The position numbers and the translations under genes are program-made. Shown here piece by piece: positions 35,693 through 44,100 of a stretch of 64,000 nucleotides of DNA (position 1 is its first letter; every line of letters starts with the position of its first letter). The notes under the pieces were generated by a model. The model made no database searches, was not told where the DNA came from, and worked only from the letters and a program-made list of their open reading frames with translations. Source of the stretch: Companilactobacillus pabuli. GTDB taxonomy: Bacteria > Bacillota > Bacilli > Lactobacillales > Lactobacillaceae. The DNA lies in NCBI RefSeq assembly GCF_014058425.1, contig NZ_CP049366.1:620001-684000 (forward strand), in the 5' to 3' direction.

Positions 35693-35739
35693 AATTTCTA
35701 GGGTAGTTTTTTTGTTATGAAAAAGCTGTATAATAAAAT

Positions 35740-35754
35740 TTGTAAGCGTAAACA
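35740..35754 (+). promoter_or_regulatory. cre (CcpA) box before dhaK
   Basis: TTGTAAGCGTAAACA fits WTGNAANCGNWNNCW at all fixed positions. It lies just downstream of a TATAAT (35729-35734) and overlaps the approach to the ribosome site, a repression position. Confidence 0.65.
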
Positions 35755-35765
35755 AGGAGGAGAAC

Positions 35766-36758
35766 ATGAAGAAGATTATTAATAATGTTGAGGATATTGT
35801 TCCTGAAATGATTTCAGGTTTAGTTAAAACCAATTCTGATTTAGTAAGACAGATTGACGGTACGACTGCTGTAGTTAGAAATGATAAGAAATTTGCTGAA
35901 AACAAACAAGTCGGTATCGTTTCTGGTGGTGGTAGTGGTCATGAACCATTGCATGCTGGTTACGTGGGCGATGGAATGCTCAGTGCCGCTGTAGCTGGAG
36001 AAGTCTTTACTTCACCAACTCCTGACCAAATTTATGAAGCTATCAAGGCAGTTGATCAAGGATTGGGTGTTTTGTTAGTAGTTAAAAATTACTCCGGTGA
36101 TGTTATGAATTTCGACATGGCTAAAGAAATGGCTGAAGCGGATGATATTAAAATTAAGACGATTGTCGTTGACGATGATATTTCAGTAGAAAACAGTGAA
36201 TTTACTCAAGGTAAACGTGGGGTTGCCGGTACTGCTTTAGTTGAAAAAATCGTTGGCGCTGCTGCTCGTTCTAAGATGTCCTTAGACGATGTCGCAGCTT
36301 TAGGCCAAAAGGTTATCGACAATACTAAAACTATTGGAATTGCTCTTCATGCAGCTACTGTGCCTGCTGTTGGGCATCCTGGATTTGAATTAGGTGACGA
36401 TGAAATTGAATACGGTATTGGTATCCACAATGAACGTGGCTATGCTGTTGAAAAGATCCAACCTTCAAAAGACTTGGCACATGAATTGATTGAAAAGATT
36501 TTAAAGGAATTTGATGATAAATCAGGTAGTTTTGCTATTTTAGTTAATGGTATGGGTGGAACTCCTTTGATGGAACAATACATTTTTGCTAATGATGTTT
36601 TGAAAGAATTAGCTGATAAAGGTATCGATGTAGAATTTAGTAAAGTTGGCAATCTAGTCACATCACTTGATATGCAAGGAATTTCTTTGACTATCATGAA
36701 AGCAGATAGTGATTGGATCAAATTCTTAAAGGAACCAGTTACAACAATCGCTTGGTAG
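35766..36758 (+). CDS. dhaK: Dihydroxyacetone kinase subunit DhaK
   Basis: A 330-residue DhaK that binds dihydroxyacetone covalently. It shows VSGGGSGHEPLHAGYVGDGM, AAVAGEVFTSPTPDQIY and ATVPAVGHPGFELGDDEIEY, then the substrate histidine (His221) in GIGIHNERG. Most family members read GIHGEPG here, so the local motif is variant, but the His is kept, which argues against the inactive DhaQ type. AAGGAGGAG precedes the ATG. It is first in dhaK-dhaL-dhaM, with a 13-nt gap to dhaL. Confidence 0.92.
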   Translation: MKKIINNVEDIVPEMISGLVKTNSDLVRQIDGTTAVVRNDKKFAENKQVGIVSGGGSGHEPLHAGYVGDGMLSAAVAGEVFTSPTPDQIYEAIKAVDQGLGVLLVVKNYSGDVMNFDMAKEMAEADDIKIKTIVVDDDISVENSEFTQGKRGVAGTALVEKIVGAAARSKMSLDDVAALGQKVIDNTKTIGIALHAATVPAVGHPGFELGDDEIEYGIGIHNERGYAVEKIQPSKDLAHELIEKILKEFDDKSGSFAILVNGMGGTPLMEQYIFANDVLKELADKGIDVEFSKVGNLVTSLDMQGISLTIMKADSDWIKFLKEPVTTIAW

Positions 36759-36771
36759 AGAGGAAGATACG

Positions 36772-37359
36772 ATGAAAATAGAATTAGTTGATGCTAAAAA
36801 ATGGATTAATTTATTTGTAGAAAAAGTTCAAGCTAACAAAGCAAACTTAAACGAATTAGATACGGCAATTGGTGATGGTGATCACGGAACTAATATGGAT
36901 CGTGGGATGAATGCTATCAAAGATTCTTTTGCTAAAAAGGATCCCGAAAACGTGGCTGATTTATATAAAGCAACTGCCTTTGCAATGATCCAAAAGGTTG
37001 GCGGGGCTTCAGGTCCTTTGTATGGAACTGCCTTTTTAGATATGTCTAAAGCTGTCAAAACAGAAAATATTGAATTGTCCGATTTAATCCAAATTGGAAC
37101 TGATGGTATTAAACGTCGTGGCCAATCAGATGTCGGTATGAAGACAATGATCGATGTTTGGCAACCAATTAGCGATGCTTTAAAAAATGATGCTTTCGAG
37201 CAGAAGGTTATCGACTCAGCATTAGAAAATGTCAAAGGGTTAGTAGCAACTAAGGGTCGTGCTAGTTATCTAGAGGAAAAGTCAAAGGGCCATATTGATC
37301 CTGGTGCACAGTCAAGTGCGTACTTATTTGAATCCTTACTAGAAGTGTTGGGGGATTAA
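36772..37359 (+). CDS. dhaL: Dihydroxyacetone kinase ADP-binding subunit DhaL
   Basis: A 195-residue all-helical subunit that carries ADP-Mg and passes phosphate to dihydroxyacetone in DhaK. The metal-binding motif is LDTAIGDGDHGTNMDRGM, with Asp30, Asp35 and Asp37. VGGASGPLYGTAFLDMSKAV and GRASYLEEKSKGHIDPGAQS are canonical. It lies between dhaK and dhaM (2-nt gap to dhaM). Confidence 0.95.
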   Translation: MKIELVDAKKWINLFVEKVQANKANLNELDTAIGDGDHGTNMDRGMNAIKDSFAKKDPENVADLYKATAFAMIQKVGGASGPLYGTAFLDMSKAVKTENIELSDLIQIGTDGIKRRGQSDVGMKTMIDVWQPISDALKNDAFEQKVIDSALENVKGLVATKGRASYLEEKSKGHIDPGAQSSAYLFESLLEVLGD

Positions 37360-37361
37360 TA

Positions 37362-37730
37362 ATGAAATATGGAATTGTGATAGTTTCTCACTCTAGTAAA
37401 ATTGCTGCTGGAGTGAAAGATTTAATTTCTCAAGCAGCACCAGATTTGTCAATTACCACAGCTGGTGGGACTGATGAAGATGAAATTGGCTCTTCATTGG
37501 AGAAAATTCAAGCGGCTGTTGATAATAATACTGGTGATGAAATTTTAGCTTTTTATGATTTAGGTAGTTCGAAGATGAACCTTGAAATGTTGATGGAAAT
37601 GACCGATAAAACAATTCATAAATATGACGTGGCGTTGGTAGAAGGCGCTTATACAGCTGCTACCTTAGCTCAAGTTGATACTCCATTGACTGAAATTGAA
37701 AAGAATCTTCAACCATTAATAATTAAATAA
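37362..37730 (+). CDS. dhaM: PTS-dependent dihydroxyacetone phosphotransferase subunit DhaM
   Basis: A 122-residue single-domain EIIA-Man-type DhaM with the phospho-histidine His10 in IVIVSHSSKIAAGVKDL and the family stretch ILAFYDLGSSKMNLEMLMEM. It lacks the HPr and EI-like extensions of E. coli DhaM, as in Gram-positive kinases, so it takes phosphate from the general PTS. It ends the operon and a terminator follows. Confidence 0.93.
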   Translation: MKYGIVIVSHSSKIAAGVKDLISQAAPDLSITTAGGTDEDEIGSSLEKIQAAVDNNTGDEILAFYDLGSSKMNLEMLMEMTDKTIHKYDVALVEGAYTAATLAQVDTPLTEIEKNLQPLIIK

Positions 37731-37733
37731 ATT

Positions 37734-37777
37734 AAGCCTAAAATTATCCTGAAATAGATAATTTTAGGCTTTTTTTG
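37734..37777 (+). terminator. Intrinsic terminator of dhaKLM
   Basis: AAGCCTAAAATTATC pairs with GATAATTTTAGGCTT, followed by a T run. Confidence 0.9.
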
Positions 37778-37872
37778 AACAAAATTTCATAGAATGTTCA
37801 TAAAATGTTGAAGGAATATAAATATTTATTTGCTAAATTATTCGTATAAGAATAAAAGGAGGGAATAATTTT

Positions 37873-39519
37873 TTGAGGAGGAGAGTCGTATTTTCTTTAA
37901 TACCGTTATTATTTATTTCTTTTCTCTTAGTGGGATGTAGTCAAAGCAGCAATGATTCACAAGTACTATCTACCGCTCAGATAAAGAAAAATATCGGTTC
38001 GAAGCTTGTTACTACACGTGAGGATGAACAAGCAACGTTAACAAAGACTTACCAAAAAGTAGTCAAAAATAAAAAGTATACACTGGATGATCCGTATATT
38101 AAGGTTAATCCATATAAGACGTCACCATTGACTGCGTTAGTAGTTTTCCACACTGATCAAAAAGCGAAAGTTTCATATACTGTTGAGGGTAAAACTAATC
38201 AGACGGATATTACTAATAAGGTAAATGGTAATTCTACAACTCATCAAGTACCAGTAGTAGGTTTGTATGCTAATACTACTAATAATGTAACGATTAAAGT
38301 TACTTATGAGGATAACACAACTGATGAAAAGACAATTCAAATTAAGACTGGTTCATTGCCAAAATACGTCAAGAATGCCAAGATAACTGTTTCTAAGAAT
38401 GATAAATCAAAAATGGATATCGGTGACAATAAGTTAACTATCGTTAATCGAACAACCAAAGAACCATTTGCAATTGATGCTGATGGAGAAGTTCGTTGGT
38501 ATTCAACTGATTATTCACAACATACGATTGAACAAATTTCTAATGGTCATATGTTAGTTTTGACCAAGAAAAATCAAGATTCACAAGTATACAATGACTT
38601 GATTGAAACAGACGTTTTAGGCCGAGTTTATAAAGAATATACTTTCAGTACTAAGACGAAATCAAATGATTCAGGAAATGCCAAAGATGAAACTACTTTG
38701 ATTCACCATGATTTAGTTGAATTACCAAATAAAGATATTTTAGCTACGGTCAGCGATGGTTCGAAGTACAAAGAAGATGTTATGGTTCAGATTTCTCATA
38801 AGACCGGTAAAGTAGTCAAAGTTATCGATTTGAAGAAGATCTTGCCTAGTTCAATGTACAAGAATTATAAAGCTGGTTCAGATGATAAAGTCGATTGGTT
38901 CCATCAAAATGCAATTGACTACGATGCATCTGATAATTCAATTATGATTTCAGGACGTAATCAAGATATGATTATGAAACTAGATTATAAGACCGATAAA
39001 ATCATCTGGATTTACAGTGGCAAGAAGAAGTCATCATGGCCTAAGAAATATCGTAGTAAGGTTCTAACACCAACTAAAGGAACATCAATTACTGGTGGTC
39101 AACACGGATTATACCTTTTGAGTAAAGGCAAAAATTCTGAAGATGTACTCTTGTACGACAATAATATCGATGTTACAAATGGTGATAAGAAGACGAGTGG
39201 TAAGTATTCACAAGCTGTTCAATATCATATCAATACTAAGAATATGACAATTGATCAAACTTGGGCTTATGGGAAAAACTTGGGTAAAGCTAACTTTACT
39301 AATATCATCGGATATGCTGAAAGAGAATCTAATGGTAATACATTAGTCGATTTCGGATATAAGAGTAATGGTAAAGAAAGTAATATTATTGAAGTCGACC
39401 AAGCCGGTAATCAAGTTTTCAACGTAACAATTGAAAATGCGGCCTCCAAAGCTTATGTTTATAGAGCATATCGAGTTCCATTCTATTCAAGTTCTTATAC
39501 ATTTAACGTTAACAAATAA
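37873..39519 (+). CDS. Lipoprotein arylsulfotransferase (AssT family)
   Basis: A 548-residue surface protein. A lipobox LLVGC (Cys22) ends a signal peptide, then come an N-terminal beta domain (about 60-165) and a beta-propeller arylsulfotransferase domain (about 170-548). Family landmarks are FAIDADGEVRWYS, LIHHDLVELPNKDILATVSD, DWFHQNAIDYDASDNSIMIS, GRNQDMIMKLDYKTDKIIW and ITGGQHGLYLL. These PAPS-independent enzymes move sulfate between phenols. The start is TTG 37873, 8 nt after AAGGAGGG. It is monocistronic. The physiological donor and acceptor are unknown. Confidence 0.85.
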   Translation: MRRRVVFSLIPLLFISFLLVGCSQSSNDSQVLSTAQIKKNIGSKLVTTREDEQATLTKTYQKVVKNKKYTLDDPYIKVNPYKTSPLTALVVFHTDQKAKVSYTVEGKTNQTDITNKVNGNSTTHQVPVVGLYANTTNNVTIKVTYEDNTTDEKTIQIKTGSLPKYVKNAKITVSKNDKSKMDIGDNKLTIVNRTTKEPFAIDADGEVRWYSTDYSQHTIEQISNGHMLVLTKKNQDSQVYNDLIETDVLGRVYKEYTFSTKTKSNDSGNAKDETTLIHHDLVELPNKDILATVSDGSKYKEDVMVQISHKTGKVVKVIDLKKILPSSMYKNYKAGSDDKVDWFHQNAIDYDASDNSIMISGRNQDMIMKLDYKTDKIIWIYSGKKKSSWPKKYRSKVLTPTKGTSITGGQHGLYLLSKGKNSEDVLLYDNNIDVTNGDKKTSGKYSQAVQYHINTKNMTIDQTWAYGKNLGKANFTNIIGYAERESNGNTLVDFGYKSNGKESNIIEVDQAGNQVFNVTIENAASKAYVYRAYRVPFYSSSYTFNVNK

Positions 39520-39520
39520 A

Positions 39521-39567
39521 AAATGCATTCAACATTTTCCATTTGGAATTGTTGAATGCATTTTTAT
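39521..39567. terminator. Bidirectional terminator
   Basis: AAAATGCATTCAACA pairs with TGTTGAATGCATTTT, between the convergent arylsulfotransferase and DUF4430 genes. Confidence 0.88.
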
Positions 39568-39947
39568 TAGCCATTATATTTTGAAAGCTTGAATTCGACT
39601 TTGTCTTTGTTATGTAATTTCTTCTTGTCAGCTGAAACATTAACTTGTTTCTTGTTGACGGTAAAAGTCCAGTAAATTTTTTTCTTAGTATTTTGTTTGT
39701 GACCATCGATCTTTGTGATGAAGCCATCTTTATCAGTAACTTTCCAGGCTTTTTTCAACCCTTTAGAAACAGTGGTATTTTTCTTTAAAGTTAGAGTTTT
39801 CTTGGCGATTTGTTTCTTGTTCTTCTTCAAGACGTAAGTTACCTTGATATTCTTAGTTGACTTAGCTTGAACAGGTGTTGCAGCGGCTGGAGCGAATACT
39901 CCGAGTAGCATCAATAATGTAGCTAAAAATGCAGCAATTCTTTTCAT
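39567..39947 (-). CDS. Secreted DUF4430 (transcobalamin-like) protein
   Basis: A 126-residue secreted protein. The signal peptide is MKRIAAFLATLLMLLGVFAP with cleavage near VQA-KS (about 29). The remainder is a Lys-rich beta domain with KNTTVSKGLKKAWKVTDKDG, FITKIDGHKQNTKKKIYWTF and a C-terminal DKVEFKLSKYNG. This fits the DUF4430 fold, related to the C-terminal domain of transcobalamin/intrinsic factor. The start at 39947 has GAGGAGG upstream, while the ATG at 39965 overlaps that site. It is divergent from a complete ECF transporter and near a cobalamin adenosyltransferase, so a corrinoid-capture role is inferred. Confidence 0.78.
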   Translation of the reverse strand: MKRIAAFLATLLMLLGVFAPAAATPVQAKSTKNIKVTYVLKKNKKQIAKKTLTLKKNTTVSKGLKKAWKVTDKDGFITKIDGHKQNTKKKIYWTFTVNKKQVNVSADKKKLHNKDKVEFKLSKYNG

Positions 39948-40070
39948 CGATAAAATCCTCCTCATAAATTAAACACGTTTTCAATTATAACAAAATAAAA
40001 CTTTCTTGAATCATTTAGTTTTTTAAAGTTAATAAGTTAGAATAAGAATATTGGAAAAGAGGTGGGGATA

Positions 40071-40997
40071 TTGAATCAGTTAGTTTTTTATTTTCAAAAA
40101 AATACTAATAATTTGGTAATATTTATTTATTTGGCCAATGTTATTTTGATATCTCTACTGTTTAATAATCCAATTATTATTACTGGCGTATTAATTTCAC
40201 TATTGGTTGTATCATTTTATACACGACAAGAAAAATTCAAAACGTATTATAAATTTTCGGGAATGATTTTTTTAGTTACCGTATTGTTTAATTTGATTTT
40301 AAATCAGCGTGGCAATAATCTTCTGTTGGTGTTGCCTTTGGTAAAAATTACTACTGAATCGCTTAGTAATGGTATTATTTTAGGAATTTCATTTGTTAAT
40401 TTGCTGTGGGCCTTTTATTTATACGATGCGTTGATTAGAATCAAAGTTATTTTTGAATTGTTAGCAAAATTCTTTAAGAGTGTGGCGATTGTCTTTGTTT
40501 TAACAATTAAATTCATTCCCCAAATTATTGCTATTTATCGTGAGACTAAAGAATTAAATAAATTTCGAATTTATGAAGAATCAAAAAAATTTAGTCAAAG
40601 AATCAAAGAAACTATGGCATTAACAGAAGTGGTGTTGAATAAGTCGATTGCCAATTTCATGAATGTGGCCGATGCATTAACTTTGAAAGGTTATGAACAG
40701 CGACAACAAAAAATAGGCAAGACTGATTTTAAAACCAGTGACTGGGCAATCTTGAGTACCGTTTTAATATCAATAATAATCAATTTAATTTTGGTAATCT
40801 TAAAAATTGGTAAAATAAACTTTGGTTCGGCTAATTTATCTATTCAAACAGATATTAAAATTTGGATAATCATGATTTTGGACAGTTTACTAATCTTGTT
40901 GCCATTAATTACAGGAGGATGGGCGTATTTATGGTGGAAATATTACGTTTCAAAAACTACAGTTTCCAATACTACAACAGTCAAAGACTTTCGTTAG
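40071..40997 (+). CDS. ECF transporter transmembrane component (EcfT/CbiQ family)
   Basis: A 308-residue membrane protein with about six hydrophobic segments. In the large cytoplasmic loop, IPQIIAIYRETKELNKFRI and NVADALTLKGYEQRQQK hold the coupling helices; the second has an A-L-x-x-K/R-G-like motif in place of the usual ARG signature. TTG 40071 follows AGAGGTGGGG at good distance; GTG 40062 overlaps this site. It overlaps the ATPase gene by 67 nt. The dedicated T-A-S set marks a group I ECF importer. Confidence 0.82.
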   Translation: MNQLVFYFQKNTNNLVIFIYLANVILISLLFNNPIIITGVLISLLVVSFYTRQEKFKTYYKFSGMIFLVTVLFNLILNQRGNNLLLVLPLVKITTESLSNGIILGISFVNLLWAFYLYDALIRIKVIFELLAKFFKSVAIVFVLTIKFIPQIIAIYRETKELNKFRIYEESKKFSQRIKETMALTEVVLNKSIANFMNVADALTLKGYEQRQQKIGKTDFKTSDWAILSTVLISIIINLILVILKIGKINFGSANLSIQTDIKIWIIMILDSLLILLPLITGGWAYLWWKYYVSKTTVSNTTTVKDFR

Positions 40998-42526
40998 ACA
41001 AGATTAATTTTGCGCTCAACAAGGGTGATTTTGTGGTAATGATTGGGGAGACTGGTAGTGGTAAAAGTACTTTGTTAAAACAGTTATTGCCAATAGCTGA
41101 CGGTAAGAGTTCTGGTAATATTGAAACTGAATTGTTACGTGACACTAATCATTTTGCTTATGTTTCACAATTTGTGGATAATCAGTTGATTATGGAAACA
41201 CCTAGGGATGAATTAAAGTTTATCCTCGATAATCAAGGTCAATCTGACAATGAAAGTAGTTTGAGAATCGCTGAAATTGCTAGTTTTTTGGGAATAATTA
41301 ATTTGTTGGATGAACCAGTTAAGAATCTATCTGGCGGTCAAAAGCAATTGATCAATTTAGCCAGTGCCTTGATTTTGAAACCACAAGTTTTACTCTTAGA
41401 TGAACCTACTTCTCAGCTTGATCCAATTGCAGCCGAGAAGTTATTGCAAATGGTTCATAAAGTTAATGTTGAGTTTGATATGACAATTATTTTAGTGGAA
41501 CATAAACTAGATCAAGTAATACAGTATGCGAATCGTTTAGTCATCATGGAAGCAAGTCACTTGATTGTTGATCAGAATATCAATGAAGCATTGCTAACCA
41601 TTTTTGGCAATCCTCGTTATAGAAATTATTTAACGCAAGCGGATCGGTTATTTTTGGAATTGCATTTACCAGAACGAGTTTCTTTGCCTCTAAATAATAA
41701 AAAATTAGGTGCAATTATCCATCGTCATCAAACTGAATTGAAATTTAGAGATAGTGATGTTCCGATTCAGAGTGACAACGAATTATTTTCAGTGAATCGA
41801 TTGAATTTTCGCTTTAATTACAATGGCAACAACATTGTTGATAATGTCAGCTTTAAGTTGATGAAGGGATTATCTTATTGTGTAGTTGGTCCCAATGGCA
41901 TGGGAAAGACGACGTTACTCAAAGTCATTACGCAACAATTGCAAAAGCAATCTGGTCAAATTTTGTTCGCTGGAAAAAAAATAACTAAAGATTTTTATCG
42001 TAATGTATTTGTATTACCACAAGATCCAGCAACTTTGTTTGTTAAAGATACAGTCGTAAAGGAATTAGAATTTCAAATTGAATTGAGCCAGAGCCAGCAA
42101 AAAGTGGCGGACGTTTTAGAAGCCTTTTCTTTAGAAGGATTGGAAAACGTCAGCCCTTATGACCTAAGCGGTGGTCAGCAAGAATTTTTGGCGTTAGCCT
42201 TGGGATTTATTAAGAATCCACAAATTTTGTTCTTAGATGAGCCGACAAAGGGCCTAGATCCCAATAAACGAATGGAGTTGGGCCGACGTCTCAAAGATTT
42301 TCAAGAAAAAGGTGGCACAGTTTTTGTCAATAGTCACGATTTATTATTTGCGGCTCAGTACTTTGATCAAGTGGCATTGATGTTTAGTGGCAAGTTAAGT
42401 GAGTTCAATAGTCCACAGATGTTTTTTAGTCACAGATTTTTTTATACAACAGAAATAAATAAAGCTTTGAGAGATATTTTCCCCAAAGCTTTAACATGGA
42501 AGGATATTGAACGATTTGAATCGTAA
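40931..42526 (+). CDS. ECF transporter ATPase, two fused ABC domains
   Basis: A 531-residue protein with two complete ABC cassettes. The first has Walker A GETGSGKST, signature LSGGQKQ and Walker B VLLLDEPT; the second has GPNGMGKTT, LSGGQQE and ILFLDEPT. This is the fused EcfA-EcfA' form that energises an ECF importer with the neighbouring T and S subunits. The ATG at 40931 is 12 nt from AGGAGG; ATG 40919 directly abuts that site, so it is less likely. It overlaps both neighbours, showing tight coupling. Confidence 0.9.
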   Translation: MVEILRFKNYSFQYYNSQRLSLDKINFALNKGDFVVMIGETGSGKSTLLKQLLPIADGKSSGNIETELLRDTNHFAYVSQFVDNQLIMETPRDELKFILDNQGQSDNESSLRIAEIASFLGIINLLDEPVKNLSGGQKQLINLASALILKPQVLLLDEPTSQLDPIAAEKLLQMVHKVNVEFDMTIILVEHKLDQVIQYANRLVIMEASHLIVDQNINEALLTIFGNPRYRNYLTQADRLFLELHLPERVSLPLNNKKLGAIIHRHQTELKFRDSDVPIQSDNELFSVNRLNFRFNYNGNNIVDNVSFKLMKGLSYCVVGPNGMGKTTLLKVITQQLQKQSGQILFAGKKITKDFYRNVFVLPQDPATLFVKDTVVKELEFQIELSQSQQKVADVLEAFSLEGLENVSPYDLSGGQQEFLALALGFIKNPQILFLDEPTKGLDPNKRMELGRRLKDFQEKGGTVFVNSHDLLFAAQYFDQVALMFSGKLSEFNSPQMFFSHRFFYTTEINKALRDIFPKALTWKDIERFES

Positions 42527-43178
42527 ATCAACAATTTTATTAGTATTATCACTGTTAGTTTTAGTTTTGATGGCCGTTTTTTCTAGTCGAAACTATTTAT
42601 TATTCTCATTTGGATTTTTAATTGTGACTCTGGGAGTTTATTTTTGGAAATTTGAGAAGTCACAACACAATTCTAAGGAGATAGTTTTTATTGCTATTAT
42701 TTGTGCTTTAGCAGTTGTCGGTAGAATAATTTTTGCGGCCTTGCCATCTGTAAAGCCAGAATTGTTTATTTTAATTATGGGAGCAGTCGTTAGTGGTCCA
42801 GAGACTGGCTTTTTAATGGGAACAATCATTGCTTTGACATCTAATATGTATTTTGGACAAGGTGTTTGGACGCCATGGCAGATGTTTGCGTTAGGTGTGA
42901 TTGGTCTAGTTTCAGGTTTAATGGGTAACGATGTTCCTAAGTGGCTCTTGGTTGTTTGGGGCTTTTTCAGTGGCTTTTTGATGGGCTGGATCATGGATAT
43001 TTATTACATTATCGGTTATGTTGATCCAATTACAATTAAGAGTATTTTTACTTCAATTTTAGCTAGTTTTTATTTTGATTTCGTTCACGCCTTGTTTACT
43101 GCCGTATTGTTATTGTTCGTGGGTAAACGGTGGATAAAGTTATTCAACAACTATAAGAAAAAGTATGATTTATTTTGA
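42507..43178 (+). CDS. ECF transporter substrate-binding (S) component, probably cobalamin type
   Basis: A 223-residue membrane protein with about six or seven hydrophobic segments. IVFIAIICALAVVGRIIFAA resembles the helix 1 AxxxA contact motif. PSVKPELFILIMGAVVSGPE and SNMYFGQGVWTPWQMFALGV recall S-components of the CbrT type found with cobalamin genes. The start is TTG 42507 (4 nt after AAGGA) or TTG 42516. It overlaps the ATPase gene by 20 nt. Substrate assignment rests on these motifs and on the DUF4430 and adenosyltransferase neighbours, and is inference. Confidence 0.75.
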   Translation: MNDLNRKSTILLVLSLLVLVLMAVFSSRNYLLFSFGFLIVTLGVYFWKFEKSQHNSKEIVFIAIICALAVVGRIIFAALPSVKPELFILIMGAVVSGPETGFLMGTIIALTSNMYFGQGVWTPWQMFALGVIGLVSGLMGNDVPKWLLVVWGFFSGFLMGWIMDIYYIIGYVDPITIKSIFTSILASFYFDFVHALFTAVLLLFVGKRWIKLFNNYKKKYDLF

Positions 43179-43183
43179 GCATG

Positions 43184-43219
43184 AAAAAAGCGAGCCTATT
43201 GATTTAGGTTCGCTTTTTA
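43184..43219. terminator. Bidirectional terminator
   Basis: AAAAAGCGAGCCTA pairs with TAGGTTCGCTTTTT. It lies between the ECF operon and the convergent glycerol channel gene. Confidence 0.88.
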
Positions 43220-43224
43220 AATTA

Positions 43225-43944
43225 TTACGGAATTAGTAAATATAAGAATGCACCAACAGCACCACCAGCTAGAGGTCCGAAAATAGGAACCCAACTGTAA
43301 GCCCAATCGGAATCGCCTTTATTGGCAATTGGTAGAATTTGGTGGGCAATTCTTGGTCCAAGATCACGGGCTGGATTAATCGCATAACCAGTTGTTCCAC
43401 CAAGTGAGAAACCAATAGCTGTAATCAATAGTCCGACAACAATAGGATTTAATCCTTCAGTAAATTTACCACGTGTAAAGGCTAATAGTGCGAAAACTAA
43501 GACAAATGTACCAATGAATTCACTTAAAAAGTTAAAGAAGTAATTTCTAATGGCAGGTCCAGTTGCAAAAACACCCAAGATTGCACTAGAATCTTCGGTT
43601 TCTTCCCAATGTGGATAGTAGTTGAGCCAAACAATAATGGCACCAACGATACCACCTAAGGTTTGAGCAATCATATAAGGAATGACGCTAGACCAAGGGA
43701 AGACTCCAGCAATGGCCATACCTAACGTAACTGCTGGATTCAAATGAGCTGGACTTAAAAAGGCTGAACAGTAAACCCCCAAAGTTACTGCAAGTCCCCA
43801 ACCAAGAGCAATGGCAATCCAACCAGAACCTTCGGCCTTAGATTTTTTCAAAGTAACTGCGGCGACAACTCCGTCACCAAGTAAGATCAAAATTAATGTA
43901 CCAACGAATTCCCCTACTAGCTGTAAGGTTAAACTATCATTCAT
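43225..43944 (-). CDS. glpF: Glycerol uptake facilitator (MIP family aquaglyceroporin)
   Basis: A 239-residue MIP channel with six membrane segments. Both selectivity loops are present: HLNPAVTLGMAIAG (first NPA) and AINPARDLGPRI (second, with the Asp after NPAR typical of glycerol-permeable members). Lactobacillus homologs may also pass dihydroxyacetone or lactate. The ATG at 43944 follows GGAGGAG; the frame to 43995 lacks a ribosome site. A consensus cre box lies just upstream. With dhaKLM 6 kb away, glycerol or dihydroxyacetone entry is the likely role. Confidence 0.92.
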   Translation of the reverse strand: MNDSLTLQLVGEFVGTLILILLGDGVVAAVTLKKSKAEGSGWIAIALGWGLAVTLGVYCSAFLSPAHLNPAVTLGMAIAGVFPWSSVIPYMIAQTLGGIVGAIIVWLNYYPHWEETEDSSAILGVFATGPAIRNYFFNFLSEFIGTFVLVFALLAFTRGKFTEGLNPIVVGLLITAIGFSLGGTTGYAINPARDLGPRIAHQILPIANKGDSDWAYSWVPIFGPLAGGAVGAFLYLLIP

Positions 43945-43966
43945 GTAATCTCCTCCAATTTCACAA

Positions 43967-43981
43967 TGACTGCGCTTACAT
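43967..43981 (-). promoter_or_regulatory. cre (CcpA) box before glpF
   Basis: On the minus strand ATGTAAGCGCAGTCA fits WTGNAANCGNWNNCW at all fixed positions and lies about 22 nt before the glpF start. It resembles the cre box before dhaK (core TGTAAGCG in both). Confidence 0.62.
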
Positions 43982-44056
43982 GTGATATTATACATAGGTG
44001 CAAGAGATAAAGCTACGGTTATTCATTGTGAAATTATTGATAATTTATTATAGAAT

Positions 44057-44075
44057 GTATGATAATTATTCATAC
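44057..44075. promoter_or_regulatory. Dyad operator-like site before the adenosyltransferase gene
   Basis: GTATGA-N7-TCATAC is a perfect 6-7-6 inverted repeat ending 25 nt before the ATG at 44101. It contains no poly-T, so it is not a terminator. The binding protein is unknown. Confidence 0.4.
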
Positions 44076-44100
44076 ACTTAATTATATAAGGAGTACATAA

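Noticed and set aside
35712-35734. dhaK promoter TTGTTA with TATAAT
   Set aside because: The spacer is only 11 nt; the -10 may be real but this -35 cannot pair with it.
36440-37235. Minus-strand frames opposite dhaK and dhaL
   Set aside because: They lie entirely within clear dha genes and have no start context.
39948-40070. Cobalamin riboswitch before the ECF operon
   Set aside because: The gap is only about 120 nt and I see no B12-box-like core; the cobalamin link rests on gene content only.
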